From CAYMEK01 sp964389305 (GTDB lineage: Bacteria; Spirochaetota; Spirochaetia; SZUA-6; DRHE01): DNA of 49,055 bases. Location of the stretch: positions 1 through 49,055 of the forward strand of contig CAYMEK010000030.1 of assembly GCA_964389305.1 (NCBI GenBank). The letters run 5' to 3'. Position 1 is the first letter of the stretch; every line of letters starts with the position of its first letter. The position numbers and the translations under genes are program-made. Shown piece by piece: positions 16,614 through 26,436 of this stretch. The notes beneath the pieces are model-generated. The model did not search any database. It was not told the DNA's origin and was given only the letters and a program-made list of their open reading frames with translations.

Positions 16614-16676
16614 CTTATATTAACATTGGCCTTTCGAGGCTCCGGGCGAAGCATTCGCCCCCAGAACCTTAAGATC

Positions 16677-17888
16677 ATGGCTGCACAACGACACTCCGGC
16701 TATCGCTTAGAGTGGATCTCCGAGATCTCCGCCGTTCCCAGGGAGGCCTGGGACGCCCTTTCCGTACCCCTGGACACTCCGGCCCTGGAGTGGGAATGGC
16801 TGCGCCAGATGGAGGTATCGGGGAGCATGCAGCCAGAAACAGGCTGGCAGCCCCTGCACCTTACCGTGTGGAGCGGCCCTCAACTGGTGGCGGCTGCGCC
16901 TCTGTACGTGAAAGGACACAGCGAGGGGGAGTTCGTTTGGGACTATATCTGGGTCGACGTAGCCGGACAGTTGGGGGTCCGCTACTATCCCAAGATGGTA
17001 GGGATGAGCCCCGCCACACCGATTTCAGGCTATCGTTTTCTTCTTGCTCCCGGAGACGAGGAACCCCTCACCGCTTTGATGGTGGAGGCCATCGACCAGC
17101 TCTGCCGGCGTAACGACCTCGGGGTTCTCAGCTTCAACTACATCGATCCCTCCTGGCGCGAGGCCATGGAGAGGCTCGGATTCATCTCCTGGAGGCACCA
17201 GAGCTACGTCTGGGAAAATCCCGGTTTTCAGGACTTCGATGGCTACCTGTGGAGCTTCGATAAGAATCAGCGTCGAAACATCCGCCGGGAGCGAAAGAAG
17301 GTGGCCGAACAGGGCCTGGTGATCAGGCCGTACACGGGGCAGCAGATCACACCAGGCCTCCTGAAGCGGATGTATCATTTCTATGAGCTCACCAACGCCC
17401 AGTTCGGGCCCTGGGCGGCCAAGTATCTCACCGAGGAATTCTTTACCGGTCTGTACGAAGGGTACCGGCACCGGTTGCTGCTGATGGCTGTTTTTCCATC
17501 AGCGGACCGAGCCTTGTCGGAGCCGGTAGGCATGTCCTTCCTTCTGACCAAGAACGACCGGCTCTACGGCCGTTACTGGGGAAGCAGCGGGCAGTTCGAC
17601 AGCCTGCACTTCGCTGCCTGCTACTACAGTCCGATCGAATGGGCGATCCAGCACGGGATCCATCACTTCGATCCCGGAATCGGATCGGCCCACAAGCTGC
17701 GGCGCGGTTTCCAGGCAACATCCAACTGGAGCCTGCACCGCTTTCACGATTCCCGGATGTCGCTCATCATGGGCCGGCACATCCACGAGATCAATGCGCT
17801 GGAGCAGGAGAGGATCGACGCCCTGAACGAGGCTGTTCCCTTTGCCGGGAATAGGTCGCCCCTGAAAAACCGCAAATCCCTTTCTTGA
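16677..17888 (+). CDS. COG3146-type GNAT/FemX-like acyltransferase
   Basis: About 403 residues. The protein matches the pattern of the peptidoglycan-biosynthesis-annotated family COG3146 (BioF2-like N-acyltransferase fold), with DTPALEWEWLRQMEVSGS near the N-terminus. The central FDKNQRRNIRRERKKV resembles the basic motif in which these proteins bind acyl-CoA or a tRNA-like donor. The C-terminal FDPGIGSAHKLRRGFQ is very typical of the family. The true biochemical role is not established. I choose the ATG at 16677; a TTG at 16626 would add 17 residues inside the preceding terminator zone. The lipoprotein gene follows after 37 bases. Confidence 0.82.
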   Translation: MAAQRHSGYRLEWISEISAVPREAWDALSVPLDTPALEWEWLRQMEVSGSMQPETGWQPLHLTVWSGPQLVAAAPLYVKGHSEGEFVWDYIWVDVAGQLGVRYYPKMVGMSPATPISGYRFLLAPGDEEPLTALMVEAIDQLCRRNDLGVLSFNYIDPSWREAMERLGFISWRHQSYVWENPGFQDFDGYLWSFDKNQRRNIRRERKKVAEQGLVIRPYTGQQITPGLLKRMYHFYELTNAQFGPWAAKYLTEEFFTGLYEGYRHRLLLMAVFPSADRALSEPVGMSFLLTKNDRLYGRYWGSSGQFDSLHFAACYYSPIEWAIQHGIHHFDPGIGSAHKLRRGFQATSNWSLHRFHDSRMSLIMGRHIHEINALEQERIDALNEAVPFAGNRSPLKNRKSLS

Positions 17889-17925
17889 CTACGAAGTCCG
17901 GTTTTTGCCATAGTGAAAACGGCTT

Positions 17926-18885
17926 ATGAAGGAACGGCTCCTTCTCGTTCTTCTTGTATTGCTTTTCTCCTGCAGTTCCTTTCGCCCGCCCGGGGCATCG
18001 CAGGAGGCAGGGCGGCCTAAAAGAACGCCGGAACCGGCGCCCAAGGGCTTATCCGCCCTCCCCCACCGGCCGGCGCAGCCGTCCCCGCCCGAAAATGAAG
18101 GCTCCGAGCAGGAGAACGGCGGCTATGCCATCGTGAAACAGGGGGAGCGGAAAAACACGAACTGGCTCGGGCTCGACGAGTATTTCACCGTCCACTACCT
18201 GTACACGGATATATTTTACCACCTGCGGCTGCATAAGCGCTTCGGACTCGGCGATAAGATCCGGATCGTGGCGGGTCTGCTCTACAACCTGGATTTCGAC
18301 AATCCGGTGAACCTGGTCATCAAGGGCTTTCTCGGCGGCCAGGATCTGGTCGTATCGCTGCAGCTTATCAGGGTGGGCGACCAGCTAAGCCTGTTGCTCG
18401 CGACCAATTATGACGCGCGGACCGAGAAGATCGTCAAGAACGTCCGCAACCTCGCCAGGACCTACAAGCGCTCCTACCTAATTCTCGACAACCGGATGAT
18501 CGCGCTGACAGATCTGTACAATCGCAACGAGGAGGACAGATTGATCGCGGCCAACCGGGCCGAGGATCTGGCCCGCTTCTACATATTTGACGGCAAGCGC
18601 TCCAACGATACGCTCGCCGAAGGGCTGCTCATCGGCTCGATCCGGGAGGCGAAGTCGGCGGACGAACGCAGCTTGGCCCAGATCACCCTGAGCCACTGCT
18701 ATATGGCTCAGGGTAGGCTGCGTGAGGCCGAGTTGCTTCTTTTAGCTGCTGAACGATCCCGGTCCGAAGGGCGTCTGCAGAACGAGCGCCTGCGGGATAC
18801 CCTCGCCCTGTCTTTCGAGGTATTCCTGATAACCCAGGCCCTCAAGGACCACCGCGTTGAAGAGAGCCTGCCCTATTCTCTCTAA
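17926..18885 (+). CDS. Lipoprotein of unknown function
   Basis: 319 residues. A signal peptide ends in a lipobox with Cys16 (LLFSC), followed by a Pro-rich spacer (about 19-70). The folded part begins at about 75. It carries strand-rich sequence (FGLGDKIRIVAGLLYNLDF) and then a helical region with a repeat-like pattern (ITLSHCYMAQGRLREAELLLL) that resembles one TPR helix pair. I do not recognise a family. It is probably anchored to a membrane, facing the periplasm. Its stop codon overlaps the stop codon of clpA on the other strand by two bases. Confidence 0.8.
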   Translation: MKERLLLVLLVLLFSCSSFRPPGASQEAGRPKRTPEPAPKGLSALPHRPAQPSPPENEGSEQENGGYAIVKQGERKNTNWLGLDEYFTVHYLYTDIFYHLRLHKRFGLGDKIRIVAGLLYNLDFDNPVNLVIKGFLGGQDLVVSLQLIRVGDQLSLLLATNYDARTEKIVKNVRNLARTYKRSYLILDNRMIALTDLYNRNEEDRLIAANRAEDLARFYIFDGKRSNDTLAEGLLIGSIREAKSADERSLAQITLSHCYMAQGRLREAELLLLAAERSRSEGRLQNERLRDTLALSFEVFLITQALKDHRVEESLPYSL

Positions 18886-21308
18886 CCTGTCCTTTCACTG
18901 TCCGTTTTTTCAGTGCTTTCGGTACCTGTTGTATTCTCGCCGGCCGACTTTTTCCCTTCGGCGGGCTTGCCCCCTTCAGGGGGCCTGCTCCCGCTGCCCG
19001 ACTTTTTACGGCCCCTGGATTTCCTGGCGCTGATGGTCACCTCTCGGCTCTCTGGATCCAGGTCGACGAAGGCCTTGCCGCCCTTGGCCAGGTCTCCGAA
19101 GAGCACCGAATCCACGAAAAAGTTCTTGATCTTCTGCTGGACCAGTCGGCCGATATTTCTGGCCCCAAACTCGGGGCTGTACCCCTCATGAGCCAGGTAG
19201 CGCCGGCAGGCTTCGCTGACCTCTAGCTCGATACCCTTCTCCTTGAGCTGCTGTTGGAAGAAGCGGATCTCCTTGTCCACGATCTGGAGGATGATCCGCT
19301 CGTCCAGGCGATTGAAGGTGACCACCCTGTCCAGGCGGTTGCGGAACTCCGGATTGAAGAGCCGGTCCACGGCATCCTCGATCGCGTCCTCCCCGATAAC
19401 CCGCTCGCCGAAGCCGATAGAAGACTTACCCAGCTCCCGGGCTCCCGCATTAGAGGTCATGATAAGGATCACGTTACGGAAGTCCGCCTTGCGCCCGGCG
19501 TTGTCGGTAAGAGTGGCGTAATCCATGATCTGCAGCAGAACATTGAAGATGTCCGGATGGGCCTTCTCCACCTCATCGAGCAGCAGCACTGCGTGCGGTG
19601 TCTTGCGGATGGCGTCGGTTAACAGCCCGCCTTCATCGTATCCCACGTATCCGGGAGGCGAGCCTATCAGGCGGCTGACCGTGTGGCGCTCCTGGTATTC
19701 GCTCATGTCGAAGCGGTGCATGGCGATGCCCAGATTCTCGGCAAGCTGTCGGGCCAGCTCGGTCTTCCCCACCCCGGTGGGTCCCACAAACAGGAAGTTG
19801 GCCACGGGCTTGTTGGGCTCGCGGAATCCCGCCCGGGAGTTCTTCACCGCCTGCACCACGGCCTCGATGGCCTGATCCTGTCCGAAGATGAACCGCTTGA
19901 GGTCCGCCTCGAGGGTCTTGAGCCTGTCCACCTCGGAAGCGCTGACCGTTTTCTCCGGGATCTTGGCGATCTTGGCCACCACCTTCTCGATATCGGCCTG
20001 GGAGAGCACCGGCTCGGGCGAAGCGGCCGAAAGGCCCCGGAAGGCCATGATGCGCATGTAGGCGCCCGCCTCGTCTATGACGTCGATCGCTTTATCGGGA
20101 AGGAAGCGGTCGTTGATGTACTGCGCCGAGAGATCCACCGCTGCCTGCAGGGCTTCATCGGTGTACTTGACCTGATGGTACTGTTCGTAACGCTCCCGCA
20201 GGCCCTGCAGAATCTGGAAGGTCTCTTCGGTGGTGGTCTCGGTCACCTCTATCTTTTGGAAACGCCGCGACAGCGCCCTGTCCCGTTCGAAATATTTCTT
20301 GTACTCGTCATAGGTGGTCGAGCCGAGACAGCGGATGCGGCCCGAAGCAATGGCCGGTTTGAGAATGTTCGAGGCATCCAGGGAGCCTCCCGAGACCGCC
20401 CCGGCGCCGACGATGGTATGGATTTCGTCTATAAACAGAATCACCTTCTCCTTCTTCTCCAGCTCCCTGATGACCTGTTTCAGCCTCTCCTCGAAATCTC
20501 CCCGGTAGCGGGTTCCGGCTACCACGCCGCCCATGTCCAGGGCGAAAACCTCGTAGCCTTTCAGCAGGTCCGGAACCCGGTCCTCGGCGATCCGCTGGGC
20601 CAGCCCTTCGGCGATGGCCGTCTTGCCCACCCCCGGGTCCCCGACCAGCACCGGGTTGTTCTTCAACCGCCGGCAGAGCACCTGGATGGTTCTCTCTACG
20701 ATGTCCTCCCGGCCGATCAGCGGCTCGAGTTGCCCCTCGCGCGCCGCCCTGGTCAGCTCCCGGGTAAAGCTCTCCAAAGCGGTGCGCCGCAGGCGGCGCC
20801 TTGCCCTGCTTTCGCGGCCTTCCTCCTCTTCCTCCTGCTCCCCGCCGCCCTCCTCCAGGCGTTGCCGCTCCTCCGCAGAGGTGGAAAGGATGCCGCCGTG
20901 GGAGATCACTTGCAGCAGGTTGAAGCGGGTCACCCCCGCTTTTTTCAGGTAGTAGGCCCCGAAGCTCTTGCTCTCGTCCAACAGCGACACCAGCACGTCG
21001 CCGATATCCACGATCTCCTTCGACGAGGCCTCGGAATGGAACAGGGCCCGGGCGATCACCGATTGAAACCCTATAGACTGGATCGGCTCGGACCTGGCGG
21101 CTACCGGTACCCGATCGGCCAGGTGCTTTTCCACGTCCTCCTTGATCTCCTGCGGATCGGCCCCGCAGGCCTTCAAGATCTCCTGGGTCACATCGAAAAA
21201 AAGGGATGAATATAAAACATGCTCGGGGGTCAGGTATTCGTGCTCCCGCTCCTTGGCGTCGAGATACGCGGCCTGCAAGATCCCCTGAACGTCGTCGCTC
21301 ACTCTCAT
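18882..21308 (-). CDS. clpA: ATP-dependent Clp protease ATP-binding subunit ClpA
   Basis: 808-residue AAA+ unfoldase that feeds substrates to ClpP in the cytoplasm. The N-terminal Clp_N repeats are at 1-140. An acidic Glu-rich linker is at about 150-165. Walker A1 GDPGVGKT is at 223-230 and Walker A2 GPTGVGKT at 509-516. The ClpP-docking IGF tripeptide is at about 631-633 after the TSNAG sensor, the place where E. coli ClpA has IGL. The last ~45 residues form a Lys/Gly/Glu-rich disordered tail that ordinary ClpA lacks. clpS lies 19 bases upstream in the same operon and supplies the N-end-rule adaptor. Confidence 0.96.
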   Translation of the reverse strand: MRVSDDVQGILQAAYLDAKEREHEYLTPEHVLYSSLFFDVTQEILKACGADPQEIKEDVEKHLADRVPVAARSEPIQSIGFQSVIARALFHSEASSKEIVDIGDVLVSLLDESKSFGAYYLKKAGVTRFNLLQVISHGGILSTSAEERQRLEEGGGEQEEEEEGRESRARRRLRRTALESFTRELTRAAREGQLEPLIGREDIVERTIQVLCRRLKNNPVLVGDPGVGKTAIAEGLAQRIAEDRVPDLLKGYEVFALDMGGVVAGTRYRGDFEERLKQVIRELEKKEKVILFIDEIHTIVGAGAVSGGSLDASNILKPAIASGRIRCLGSTTYDEYKKYFERDRALSRRFQKIEVTETTTEETFQILQGLRERYEQYHQVKYTDEALQAAVDLSAQYINDRFLPDKAIDVIDEAGAYMRIMAFRGLSAASPEPVLSQADIEKVVAKIAKIPEKTVSASEVDRLKTLEADLKRFIFGQDQAIEAVVQAVKNSRAGFREPNKPVANFLFVGPTGVGKTELARQLAENLGIAMHRFDMSEYQERHTVSRLIGSPPGYVGYDEGGLLTDAIRKTPHAVLLLDEVEKAHPDIFNVLLQIMDYATLTDNAGRKADFRNVILIMTSNAGARELGKSSIGFGERVIGEDAIEDAVDRLFNPEFRNRLDRVVTFNRLDERIILQIVDKEIRFFQQQLKEKGIELEVSEACRRYLAHEGYSPEFGARNIGRLVQQKIKNFFVDSVLFGDLAKGGKAFVDLDPESREVTISARKSRGRKKSGSGSRPPEGGKPAEGKKSAGENTTGTESTEKTDSERTG

Positions 21309-21327
21309 GCTTTGTACCTCTATATCC

Positions 21328-21648
<321 letters not shown>

Positions 21649-21665
21649 TACGTTTCCTCGCTCTA

Positions 21666-21695
21666 ATCGTACAGCGCGTACGTTTTCGCCGTCAA
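21666..21695 (-). promoter_or_regulatory. Promoter of clpS-clpA
   Basis: Minus-strand TTGACG (21690-21695) and TACGAT (21666-21671) are 18 bases apart, ending 17 bases before the clpS start codon. Confidence 0.55.
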
Positions 21696-21767
21696 TCCTT
21701 AAGCCCTAAAGTACGAAAATCTTTGCACCATTGACAAGTCTGTGGTAAGACTGAAAAGATAGGATCG

Positions 21768-24700
21768 ATGCGCTTTATTGCCGACCTGCACATTCACTCC
21801 CACTACTCCATCTCCACCAGTCCCCAGCTCACCCCGGAGCACCTTGACGCCTGGGCCAGGGTCAAGGGTATCACCGTGGTCGGAACCGGAGACTTCACCC
21901 ACCCCGGCTGGCTGGCCGAGCTGAAGGAGAAGCTCGCTCCCGCCGAGCAGGGGCTGTTCCGTCTCAAAGAGGAGTACCGCCTGGCCGACGGGGTGTCCGG
22001 CGGCCTGCCTCCGGATCTGGCAGCGCCGCCCGCCTTGGTCGGGCAGGGCGCCGGGACGCGCTTCCTGCTGAGCGCCGAGATAAGCAACATCTACCGAAAA
22101 GCCGGGCGGGTGCGTAAGGTCCACAACCTGATCCTGGCCCCGGATTTTCAGAGCGCCGAGAAGATACAGGCGCGTTTGGCCCGGCTGGCCAACATCAGCT
22201 CTGACGGACGGCCGATTATCGGGCTGGACAGCCGGGACCTGCTCGAGATAGCCCTGGAAGCTTCGCCGAACATCTTTTTCATCCCGGCCCATATCTGGAC
22301 GCCCTGGTTCTCGGCCCTAGGCGCCAGGAGCGGTTTCGACAGCATCGCCGAATGCTATGCCGATCTGGCCGACCACATCCGGGCGGTAGAGACCGGGCTT
22401 TCCTCGGATCCGCCGATGAACTGGCTGTGCAGCTCCCTGGATCGCTACACTCTGGTCTCCAACTCCGACGCGCATTCCCCGGAAAAGCTCGGCCGGGAGG
22501 CCAACCTCTTCGTCACCGATCTCTCCTACCCGGCTATCGTGGCGGCTCTTTCGGGAATCGGCTCGATCCGCAGCAAAGACGGCGAAAACGCCGGCACAGC
22601 GGCCGGGCAGGCCGGTTTCCTGGGCACCATCGAATTCTTCCCGCAGGAGGGTAAGTACCACTTCGACGGACACAGGAAGTGCGGGGTCCGCTGGGACCCC
22701 CTTGAAACCCTGCGTCACGGGGGCATCTGCCCCGTATGCGGTAAAGCGGTGACGGTGGGGGTGTTGAGCCGGGTGGCGCAGCTGGCCGACCGCAGCACGC
22801 TACCGGCCGCCGGCTCACGTCCGGCCTTTCACTCCCTGATTCCTCTCAAGGAAATTCTTTCCGAGCTGGCCGGAGTGGGCCCGCAGTCGAAGAAGATCGC
22901 CCGGAGCTACCGCACCCTGGTCGGCAAGGCCGGTTCGGAGCTGGCCCTGCTCCTCGATCTACCGGTACCGCAGATCGGAGCTGGAGGGAACGAGCTGCTG
23001 GCCGAAGCAATCCGACGCATGCGCAGCGGGCAGGTGCTGATCGAGCCCGGCTATGACGGCCAGTACGGCGGGGTGAGGCTGTTCACCCCGGGCGAACGAA
23101 AGCGCTTCGAACCCCAGGAGCTGTTGTTTCTGGAGCCGGAAGGCGAAAGCCGATCGCCTGCGCCCCGGCACGCCTTGCTTAGCTTCGACCTCCAGGCTTA
23201 CCGGCGGCTGAGCGAAGAGGGTCTTTCCGCGGCTGCCCATCTGCTGCCCTCTACGCGCTCCGGCGTTCGGGGGAAACAGCTTCGACCGGCGGCCGAGAGG
23301 CCGCTCGCCGCACTGGGGCTGCTGGCAGATCTGAATCCGGAGCAGCGGCGGGCCGTAACCCACCATACCGGGCCGGCCCTGATCCTGGCCGGACCGGGTA
23401 CCGGAAAGACCCGCACCCTCACGGCCCGCATCGCCTACCTCATCGAGAAGCAAGGCGTGCTGCCGGAGCACATCCTGGCTGTCACCTTCACCAACAAGGC
23501 CGCTGCCCAGATGCAGGAGCGCCTTGCAGAGCTGCTGGGCGGCCTCCTCGTCGGCGGCGCAACCTCGGAGCCGCCGGGCCGCTGCGCGCGCATCTGCACC
23601 TTCCATGCCCTGGGGCTTTCGATCCTCAAGCAGCACTTCAGGCGGCTGGACCGGACTGAGGGCTTTTCCCTCGGCGACGAGGAAGACCGCACCGCCGTGC
23701 TTCGCTCCCTGTCCGTGCCGACGCAGCGCGCCTCTTCACTCGGCGAACGGATAAGCGTCTTGAAGAGGGAGCTGAAAACCGCGGCGCAGATCGACGATCT
23801 GGAGCTGCGGGAGCTGTTCGTGCGCTACGAGCAACAGCTGAGGCGGCTCGACCTCTTCGACCTCGACGATCTCATCTATCAACCCGTGCAGCTACTGAGC
23901 TCCGATCCGCAGCTGGCAGGCGAGTACAGGCGCTCGCTTCCATGGCTGCTGGTGGACGAGTACCAGGATGTCAACCTAGCCCAATACCGGCTGATACGGC
24001 TGCTGGCCTCGGGACCCGCAGCCAACCTGTTCGTCATCGGCGATCCCCATCAGGCGATCTACGGATTCCGGGGAGCCGACGTGCGCTTCATCGAGCAGTT
24101 TGTCCGCGACTGGCCCGAAGCGACGTTGTACGATCTTAGGCGCAGCTACCGCTGCTCGGACACCATTCTCCGGGCTTCCGCCCAGGTGCTGTCCGGCCGC
24201 GGCTCCGAGGGCCGGCTGCGGGGCAGTGAGGAAGGGGTGCGCATCCGGATCACGGAGAACCGCAGCGACAGGAGCGAGGCGGAGCAGGTGGCCCGCACCA
24301 TCGAAGCCATGATGGGCGGCTTGCGCTTCTTCTCTCTGGACAGTGAGATCAGCGAGGGATCGAGCAGCGCCGGCATCGGCAGCCTCTCGGATTTCGCCGT
24401 TCTCTGCCGGATCGGAAGGCAGATGGGGGCGCTGGAAAAGGCCTTCCGGGATCACTCCGTTCCCTACCAGAGGATCGGGGAGCTGCCCTTCTTCAGGCAG
24501 GAACCGGCCAAATCCGCAGTCGATATCATTCGGGCTCTGGCTGGAGAAAATCCGCTTCTGGATCAGACACTCCTGGCCAGGCGCAGGATCAGCAGCGAGC
24601 AGCTAAGCAGCCTCAAAGATAAGGCCCGGGAGGGAGGACCGGTAGCCGAGCTGGTGGCGGCGGTGATGGATATAGAGCCTGTGCGGATAGACAGCGATGA

Positions 24701-25154
24701 GCTGCGGAGGCGCCTCCTGGAGCTGGCCGCAGCCTACGGAGAGGACCTGGCCGGGTTCGTGGAATTCCTGGTGCTCGGCGGCGGAGCCGATACTTTTCAG
24801 CCGGAAAGCGAGCGTGTAGCCCTGATGACACTGCATGCCGCTAAGGGTCTGGAGTTTCCCTGCGTATTCATCGTGGGCTGTGAGGACGGCCTTCTACCCT
24901 ACTCCCTGTTCGCAGGGCAGGCGAGCGACCCGGGCGAGGAACGCAGGCTGTTCTACGTCGGTATGACCCGGGCCAAGAGGTTCCTGTTCCTGAGCTATGC
25001 GGCCAGACGCTATCTCTTCGGCCGGGAATACCGTCTGGCCAAGAGCCCCTTTCTCGCCCCTATCGAGGAGAAGCTCATCGAGACCAGGCGGGCCGAGATT
25101 CCTCCCTCGGGAAAGGGGAAAACAGGAGCAGACGCCCAGCTCCGGCTGTTCTGA
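21768..25154 (+). CDS. PHP-domain/UvrD-family helicase fusion
   Basis: 1128 residues. The N-terminal ~410 residues form a PHP-type metallohydrolase domain: DLHIHSHYS at 6-14, GTGDFTHPGW near 43, SNSDAHSPEKLGREAN near 230. This domain includes a zinc-knuckle segment with CPVCGKAVTVGV (about 322-333). The C-terminal part (about 525-1128) is a full superfamily 1A helicase. It shows GPGTGKT at about 542, DEYQD at about 729, GDPHQAIYGFRG, SYRCS, TLHAAKGLEFP and YVGMTRAK. The helicase should unwind DNA with 3'-5' polarity. The PHP part may be a nuclease or phosphoesterase (inference). It is divergent from clpS. A TTGACA at 21731 may be its -35, but the -10 is poor. Confidence 0.92.
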   Translation: MRFIADLHIHSHYSISTSPQLTPEHLDAWARVKGITVVGTGDFTHPGWLAELKEKLAPAEQGLFRLKEEYRLADGVSGGLPPDLAAPPALVGQGAGTRFLLSAEISNIYRKAGRVRKVHNLILAPDFQSAEKIQARLARLANISSDGRPIIGLDSRDLLEIALEASPNIFFIPAHIWTPWFSALGARSGFDSIAECYADLADHIRAVETGLSSDPPMNWLCSSLDRYTLVSNSDAHSPEKLGREANLFVTDLSYPAIVAALSGIGSIRSKDGENAGTAAGQAGFLGTIEFFPQEGKYHFDGHRKCGVRWDPLETLRHGGICPVCGKAVTVGVLSRVAQLADRSTLPAAGSRPAFHSLIPLKEILSELAGVGPQSKKIARSYRTLVGKAGSELALLLDLPVPQIGAGGNELLAEAIRRMRSGQVLIEPGYDGQYGGVRLFTPGERKRFEPQELLFLEPEGESRSPAPRHALLSFDLQAYRRLSEEGLSAAAHLLPSTRSGVRGKQLRPAAERPLAALGLLADLNPEQRRAVTHHTGPALILAGPGTGKTRTLTARIAYLIEKQGVLPEHILAVTFTNKAAAQMQERLAELLGGLLVGGATSEPPGRCARICTFHALGLSILKQHFRRLDRTEGFSLGDEEDRTAVLRSLSVPTQRASSLGERISVLKRELKTAAQIDDLELRELFVRYEQQLRRLDLFDLDDLIYQPVQLLSSDPQLAGEYRRSLPWLLVDEYQDVNLAQYRLIRLLASGPAANLFVIGDPHQAIYGFRGADVRFIEQFVRDWPEATLYDLRRSYRCSDTILRASAQVLSGRGSEGRLRGSEEGVRIRITENRSDRSEAEQVARTIEAMMGGLRFFSLDSEISEGSSSAGIGSLSDFAVLCRIGRQMGALEKAFRDHSVPYQRIGELPFFRQEPAKSAVDIIRALAGENPLLDQTLLARRRISSEQLSSLKDKAREGGPVAELVAAVMDIEPVRIDSDELRRRLLELAAAYGEDLAGFVEFLVLGGGADTFQPESERVALMTLHAAKGLEFPCVFIVGCEDGLLPYSLFAGQASDPGEERRLFYVGMTRAKRFLFLSYAARRYLFGREYRLAKSPFLAPIEEKLIETRRAEIPPSGKGKTGADAQLRLF

Positions 25155-25180
25155 AGGCTCCTAAAAGCGCCGCCCCTGCT

Positions 25181-26425
25181 CTACTCCTGGTAGCGTTTGA
25201 AGACCAGCACTCCGTTGTGTCCGCCGAAGCCGAACGAGTTGGAGATAGCGGCCCGCATGGGGGCAGCCACGCCCTTATCGGGGAGGCAGTCCAGGTCGCA
25301 GGCGGGATCCGGGTTCTCCAGATTGCGGGTGGCCGGGTAGAACTGGTCCCTCAAGGCCAGGGAGGTTACGATCGCCTCCACGCCCCCGGCCGCACCGAGC
25401 AGATGCCCCACCATCGACTTGGTGGAAGAAACTTTTAGCTTGCGGCAGTGCTCCCCGAAAACCTCCTTGATCGCTTTGCACTCCACCGGATCGTTGGCGG
25501 GAGTCGAGGTCCCGTGGGCGTTCACGTAGTCGATATCCTCGACTGTCACTCCTGCGTCGACCAGCGCCCGGCGCATCGCCCGAATGGCGCCGATTCCTTC
25601 GGGATGGGGGGCGGTCAGGTGATTGGCGTCGCAGGTGGCGCCATAACCCAATAGCTCGGCGTAGATCCCGGCTCCCCGCTTGCGGGCGTGCTCCAGCTCC
25701 TCCAGGACGACGATACCGGCCCCTTCGGACATGATGAATCCGTCCCGGCCGGCATCGAAGGGCCTGGAAGCCTTGTCGGGCCGGTCGTTGTACCTCGTGC
25801 TCACCGCCTGCAGCACCGTGAAGCTGGCCAGTCCCAGGGGAGTGAGGGCCGCTTCGGTTCCCCCGGCCAGCATCACCTGCGCCCTGCCCCTGCGCACCCA
25901 GCTCAGCGCCTCGCCGATGGCGTCGGTCCCCGAGGCGCAGGCGGTCACCACGGCGTGACAGGGTCCCTGCAGGTTGAGCTTGATGGCCACGTTTGCCGGG
26001 GCGATGTTGGTGATCATCATGGGAGCCAGCAGGGGATGAACCGCTTTGACGCCCCGGTCGAAAAACTTCTTGAAGTTCTCGCCGAGGATCTCGATGCCGC
26101 CGATCCCGTTGCCCAGGACGATGCCTATCTGATCGGGGTCCACGCTGCCGTTCTTCAAACCGGCATCCTCGTAGGCCTGAATCGCCGCCGCCACGGCGTA
26201 CACCGTGAAGCGGTCCATGCGCCTGGCTTCTTTGGCGTCGAAGAAATCGCCTGGGTTGAAGTCTTTGACTTCTCCGGCGACCTGGCTGGGATGATCGGAA
26301 GGGTCAAAGCGGGTGATGCGGGTAATGCCGTTCTCGGCCGCCTTCACCCGTTTCCAGTAGTCCTTCACGTTGTTGGCCAGAGGGTTCACCGTTCCCATCC
26401 CGGTAATAACCACTCTTTTCACCAT
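25181..26425 (-). CDS. fabF: 3-oxoacyl-[acyl-carrier-protein] synthase II (FabF)
   Basis: 414-residue condensing enzyme of fatty acid elongation. The Cys-His-His triad is visible at C163 (VTACASGTDAIGE), H304 (NAHGTSTPAND) and H341 (GHLLGAAGGVEA). I start it at the ATG at 26425, which has AAGGAGA at ideal spacing. An in-frame ATG at 26440 overlaps the fabG stop as ATGA and would make that ribosome binding site part of the coding sequence. Last gene of the fabD-fabG-fabF unit. It faces the PHP-UvrD gene, with a 26-base gap. Confidence 0.96.
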   Translation of the reverse strand: MVKRVVITGMGTVNPLANNVKDYWKRVKAAENGITRITRFDPSDHPSQVAGEVKDFNPGDFFDAKEARRMDRFTVYAVAAAIQAYEDAGLKNGSVDPDQIGIVLGNGIGGIEILGENFKKFFDRGVKAVHPLLAPMMITNIAPANVAIKLNLQGPCHAVVTACASGTDAIGEALSWVRRGRAQVMLAGGTEAALTPLGLASFTVLQAVSTRYNDRPDKASRPFDAGRDGFIMSEGAGIVVLEELEHARKRGAGIYAELLGYGATCDANHLTAPHPEGIGAIRAMRRALVDAGVTVEDIDYVNAHGTSTPANDPVECKAIKEVFGEHCRKLKVSSTKSMVGHLLGAAGGVEAIVTSLALRDQFYPATRNLENPDPACDLDCLPDKGVAAPMRAAISNSFGFGGHNGVLVFKRYQE

Positions 26426-26436
26426 AGAGTTCTCCT

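Noticed and set aside
19683..21209. 508-codon open frame on the plus strand, antisense to clpA
   Set aside because: A GC-rich third-position shadow. The opposite strand encodes an unmistakable ClpA, and this translation has no recognisable domain.
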